DNA of 64,000 nt, taken from contig JAZBQD010000030.1 in assembly GCA_036583965.1 (NCBI GenBank), positions 54,313,551-54,377,550 on the forward strand, in the 5' to 3' direction. The notes beneath the pieces are model-generated. The model was not told where the DNA came from and searched no databases. It saw nothing but the letters and a program-made list of their open reading frames with translations. Position numbers and translations under genes: made by a program. This document shows positions 59,590 to 64,000 of the stretch, one piece after another (positions within the stretch are counted from its first letter, which is position 1; the number at the start of each line of letters is the position of its first letter). This DNA is from Prunella strophiata (lineage: Eukaryota; Chordata; Aves; Passeriformes; Prunellidae).

Positions 59590-62500
59590 AAAGAAAAAAG
59601 AAAAACGGGTCATAAAGCTCCAATTTATGGTCTTGTAGTTTGGGTGCACTGAGAACTCTCTGTTAAAGTTCTCCCTCTTTGGAGCTCTAAAGGCACTGTA
59701 AAATGAGAGGTTCTGATCTGGCAAGTGCAAACTCAGGGCAAATCCACCTTAATCTTGGAAGTAACAAAAGAGGAGTGAATAAAACCTTTCAGCCTTTAAA
59801 ACTAAAGTCAAGTAGAACGAACCTCAATGGCCTTTGGAATGGAAAGCAGATGAAGTTGTTCATCAGAGAGTACTGGAAGCAATGGAGATGAGTTATTTGT
59901 GTATTATTTAAATTACTGTTAGCTGTTTTCCAGTCCAACATACACTCAGGATGCCTAGGATTTGGAAGCTGAGTATCTGTGCTGAGGTTTCAGATCTTTA
60001 GCTCCACACCCCAAACAAGAAAAGATCTTGTTAAAAGAATCTACCTGCATTATGTTCTCTGTGGAGGCTGCTGTAAATGGCCACTCTTCCTTCCATTAGT
60101 TTTATTACTGAGAACCTCCCCTGTTCTGCCTTTGCTCCTGCTTTAATTGAAGCTTTGCTAGCAGATAGCCATCAGAAAAGACATCTGCAATTCAATGAGA
60201 TCTGTGCTTAAACTCATGATCTCTGTGAAACCGGTGGCTGCCAGAACAGAGTGCCCTCCATGGGCTCACCTGGGGCTGCAGCCTGCCATGCTTTGCACTT
60301 CATCCCCCTCCTGCCCATGCTGGCCTGGCTTACAGGTGCTTGAAATGAGGATCCATTCCTCACTAGGAGGCTTGTAGGAGCTCATTTCCTCTTCCTTGCA
60401 TAGCTGGAGAGAAGCTGGAAACTTGGCACCACTGAGGAGCCATGAAACCTGCTTTATAATGTACTGAAAGTGGTTGCTTCTCTACTCTGCGGAGTAGAAT
60501 CTTTCTGCCATGGGAGGTAGGATATTAAGGAGTTCCAAAGGTGCTCCAGGGGTAAATTATTGCATCTTTTGCATAGACATGAAAGCATGATGAATTTATA
60601 GGATTGCCATACCAAAAGAAATTGGACTTTTCACTGACTTAATTCAGTCTCTGGTGCTGTAAGTGGCATGTTCCCTGGTGCCAGCTGCTCCAGGGCCACC
60701 ATTCCTGGTGACTGAAATGAGGACCAAACATCTGGGCAAGCCAGACCACTGAACCCCTGCAAGAAAAAGCTCATTGGAAATATTTCCATGACCCTAGAAG
60801 TAAATGTTGGTCTTCTAAGTGATGTCAGGCTGGTCCCTGACATGAACCACAACCTTGTTTATAAATGCCCCAGAAGGATGTTACAAAGTGCTTCAGTGGT
60901 CTTGTTTAAAGCACTTGTAAGAACTGATTATAAAGACTTGCAAAATCACAAGTGAAAGAAGCCAGAAGGGCTTCTTTATAGAAAATATATAGCTGATGAA
61001 AAATGAAAACCCCTAGATCTGAGGAGAAATGAAAAGTGAAGGTGAGCATGAAGAGTGGATTTGGTTTGCAGCTCACTGCAAACTCCCCTGCTGTCAGGGA
61101 GAAGTGGCCCCCAGTTGATAGAGGGGAAAACTGGATACTTACCTGGGATGGGAGAAAATCAAATGGGGATCAGAATAATGCAGCTGAGTGTAGCAGATGG
61201 GTTGGAGTGCTGTACCTGTCTGTGCACCTGAGTACAGGGCTTAGCAAAGCCTTGGTGAGAAGCTGGCAGCCATGGGCTTTCTCCATCTGCCTTTCACAAT
61301 ATTGTTGCTCTTAGTTTATTTTTAATAAATCAAGTGAAATCTTACAGGGAAAGGAATTAGTCTAGCAGGGGTCCCTTTCTGTTTTAAAGAGTTGGCAGTG
61401 AGGAGGTTTGGGGCTGCTCTTCTACTGGAGCATCCTCAGAGCCTGCAAGTGTTTGAACTTGCTCCTGGGCAATCTGGGTTTTGGCAGAACACACGTATGT
61501 GCCTAGACCCCCCAGGCTGAGTCTGCTGGATCAGGAGCTGGAAGGCCTGTGAGAGAGGTGACACAGGAGCTTTCAGCTGGCCACTGCCCACCCACCCTTC
61601 CCTCGAGGAGCTCCTTGTGAGTATTGTGCCCCCAGCCACTGGTGAGGCACATGGGGTGAGGAGAGGGCTGCACCTCTGCACCCTGTAGCCCAGGGGAAAA
61701 CACTTCCACTTTCCATGGATTTTCTAATTTCATCTCAGCATGGCTACTCATAGGCAATCTGGAGGTAAAAGTAACTTGAATTAACAATTCTCTTTGCATT
61801 TCACCACACTGCTTTAGTGGCAACCACCCCTTTATTTAAAAAAGTTTCCTTTTGGGGATGTGAAAGTACAGGTATCAGTTGTTAGTAATTTAGAGGGGAA
61901 AAAAATTCTTGTATCAAGGCTAAAAATCTAATGTAAATATAAAACACTCTGTAAAAGGGCACAGCAGTTCTGCACACAGTGATGTACATCCCAGGGGGAA
62001 TAAAGAATCCTTCCAGCAAAGCCTGGCAGCTCATGGCTGGCAGTTCAGCTCCTGGAAAACCAACCAATCTAGGGGAAAGTTGAAATGAAAACACGTGCAC
62101 CCTTTTGAGATGTTGTATATGAAAACTCTAAGACATTAATTTTTTTTTTTCCCAGAAAAAGAGAAAAGGAAAGCAAACTTTATTTTTTGTTTAAATTTTC
62201 ACAAAACTCCCTTTCTATCTATACTTCAAAGCTTGCCAATGAAGCTACTTGGCAACATCAGTACAGAGAAAGGATATATCAGCTATCATCTATGTTAGAA
62301 GCAAACCCAGGATAAACCTTCAGTATTGCTAATTTATGATGACCTTATCATAATGCCAGATAGATTTGATGTTCCCATTAAAATGTGAGTTCCTGAAATA
62401 ATGCTGCTCCTGTGAGATTTTTACCTTCTATTAAGCATGAGTCAGCTTCTAGCCTTGGGCTTCTGGGTAAAAGAGCTGAAAATATCAACGAGCTGAAATA

Positions 62501-63649
62501 CACCAAGCTAGAAATCAGAAAAGAAATAACAGGAAAAAAAAAAAAAAACCTTCCAAAATTGTTTTTTAAGATTAAATTATATATTTGGCCTGAAATTTTG
62601 GATAGTTTGACAACTCTGAAATCGTGTTGCACCAAACTTGTTCTTGTGCTGTGACAGTGACACAATCTGCCTTTGGTGTCATGGTGCCCTGATCCTGCAA
62701 CAAATTAATTAAGGGCTTGGGGTTAAACAAACACAGGATCAATCTTTCTGTTTCACGAAGTGGGACTGAATTTTTTTCCTTGATGTGTGACAGTTTTGTG
62801 ATATTTAAGCATATGCTGGATTTTTAACCTTAAATACCATTTATCTCTTTCCCTCCCAAGGAGCATTTGGTATTCAGTGTGTTTTATCTGGTGACTCATA
62901 TTATCTGCAAATAATCAAGCTGAAATACTAATTGCTTTTGAAGAGGGAATAAAGGATGACATTGTTCTGGATCATCAAAAGCAATTCAGTCTGTTCCTCA
63001 AGGCAGGAATACAGGTTGCAGTCTTGTTTACAGAAATGGGGAAAGGCAAGGGGCCACTCTCTTTCAGCTGTGCAGATGAGTGAGGAGAAACAGTGTTCAG
63101 ACTGGAGTTATAGAATGCTCCAGCTCTACTGAGTCTCTTAAAAGGACATTTAGTTCAGAGGTAGTGGTGTTCATTCACTCCCCTCAAAAGAATCTGGAGG
63201 GCTTTTAATGTAGCTCTGCAACCTGGGCAGTGTTTGGCACCACCTGCTTTGTAGAAGATTGCTTCCCTGGAGCTCTTGCAGACTGTGCCCAGGCACCAGG
63301 GCTAATGCCCTTCAGTGCCCAGGAGGGGCACGGCCACCCCACAGCCAGCGGTGCTTTCTCAGGGGCCCCAACAGTGGGAGCAGGTCTGTAGATCCAGAAC
63401 TCTCCAACAACAGCTTTCCTAAAGCTTAGGTTGTGTTTTGAAGGGTCAAGAGAAAGCACTGACTTTTCTGCTTTCCAGAAACTGCTGGCTAAGTCAACGA
63501 GACTGAAAAATAGCAACAGCCATTTCCAGCAAAAATAACCAGTGGCAGTGATGGTCCCATCTCCACTCTACTACATCAGCACTTCAGTCTGCTACATCAG
63601 AACTTCATCAGGAGCATAGCAAAGGACAGGAGAGCTATTTGAAAAACTG
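58313..63649. other. Intergenic DNA between the retrovirus and the terminal CR1
   Basis: No gene is recognised. Homopolymers include 29 A at 59559-59587 and 15 A at 62534-62548. Several 60-110-codon frames exist, mostly on the minus strand (58.8-59.4, 61.4-61.8 and 63.2-63.5 kb), without recognisable domains. The stretch 62850-63000 is non-repetitive and could be a conserved noncoding element. In mammals the next gene downstream of TSC22D1 is SERP2; no part of it is seen here. Confidence 0.5.
59559..59587. repeat. Poly-A tract (29 nt)
   Basis: The longest homopolymer in the window, followed by an A-rich stretch to about 59605. It could be a retrocopy tail on the + strand, but the upstream sequence matches nothing I recognise. 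Confidence 0.92.
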
Positions 63650-63695
63650 GAATCATAGAATAATAGGATTGCTTCTGGTTGGTTTGCAATGGCCA
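63650..63695 (-). mobile_element. Short CR1 3'-end fragment, minus strand
   Basis: GGAATCATAGAATAATAGGAT followed by TTCTGGTTGG resembles the reverse complement of the CR1 tail (AATCATAGAATCATAGAATG, GGTTGG). It is very short and degraded, and directly precedes a CR1 in the opposite orientation. Confidence 0.55.
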
Positions 63696-63714
63696 ACACA
63701 AACCTCTGGCCTCC

Positions 63715-64000
63715 CAGGCTCTGGATTTAAGGGCCTGGAGGAGAAGCCATATGAAGAGCAGCTGAAGTCTCTTGGTCTGTTCTGCCTGGAGGAGACTGAG
63801 GGGACACCTTGCAGTCTCCAAGTTCTTTGTAAGGGGAAAAGCAGGGGCAGGCACTGATCTCTTCCCTGTGGTAACCATTGACAGGATCTGAGGGAATGGC
63901 CTGAAGCTGTGGCAGGGGAGGTTTGGGTTGGATATCAGGAAAAGGTTCTTCACCCAAAGGGTGGCTGGGCACTGGAACAGCTCCCCAGGGAAGTGGTCAC
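63715..64000 (+). mobile_element. CR1 LINE fragment running off the window end
   Basis: Shows the standard late-ORF2 CR1 blocks in order: GCCTGGAGGAGAAGCC, TCTGCCTGGAGGAGACTGAGG, GACACCTTGCAGTCTCC, TGAGGGAATGGCCTGAAGCTG, GGGGAGGTTTGGGTTGGATAT, AAAGGTTCTTCACCCAAAGGG and GGAACAGCTCCCCAGGGAAG. The reading frame is interrupted. The 3' tail must lie beyond the window. Confidence 0.92.

Noticed and set aside
1..64000. Prokaryotic systems, CRISPR arrays, tRNA or rRNA genes
   Set aside because: No direct-repeat/spacer array, no tRNA cloverleaf with A/B boxes and no rRNA signature were seen. Gene structure, repeats and splice sites are vertebrate.

Overview
This is vertebrate nuclear DNA, almost certainly from a bird. 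It is AT-rich and gene-poor, it carries CR1 LINE fragments ending in the avian-type 3' tail, and it holds a paired-LTR endogenous retrovirus of the class II (ERVK-like) type common in birds, especially passerines. The only protein-coding gene I can support is TSC22D1 (TGF-beta-stimulated clone 22, a leucine-zipper regulator) on the + strand. Its complete short isoform is encoded by three coding exons at 50740-50864, 51283-51334 and 52284-52541. The spliced protein is 144 aa, the usual length of the vertebrate short isoform. The species call rests on repeats and protein similarity recalled from memory, not on a search.

Layout. Bases 1 to about 49.9 kb hold no convincing coding exon. Because TSC22D1 has a long isoform whose very large first exon lies far upstream, this stretch is best read as the long-isoform intron. 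It contains an isolated CpG island at about 24.3-25.3 kb, CR1 fragments at 9.8, 21.8, 37.1 and 41.1 kb, homopolymer runs, a GT-rich GC-rich patch at 14.4-15.2 kb, a diverged pair of related segments at 40.3 and 45.2 kb, and a small CpG cluster at 43.9 kb. A second, larger CpG island (about 49.98-52.26 kb) covers the short-isoform promoter, its first two exons and the last intron. The last intron looks like a further promoter: it has a TATA box, CCAAT, CRE, an RFX-like X-box and three GC boxes. The 3' UTR runs from 52542 to about 53.69 kb and ends at an AATAAA signal.

From 53.7 kb to the end the sequence is intergenic. It holds a degenerate non-autonomous retrovirus (about 55.84-58.31 kb). Two same-strand LTRs flank a 1.3 kb interior that has no recognisable gag, pol or env and is largely a 48-bp minisatellite. 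The window closes inside a CR1 element (63.7-64.0 kb).

How it works together. The locus appears to be one gene with nested promoters that share the two 3' exons encoding the TSC box and leucine zipper. Distal promoters would add a long N-terminus, the 50.5 kb promoter adds a 41-residue one, and the last-intron promoter could add a 62-residue Arg/Gly-rich one, which is a prediction. I found no sign of a prokaryotic-style system, CRISPR array, RNA gene or second protein gene.
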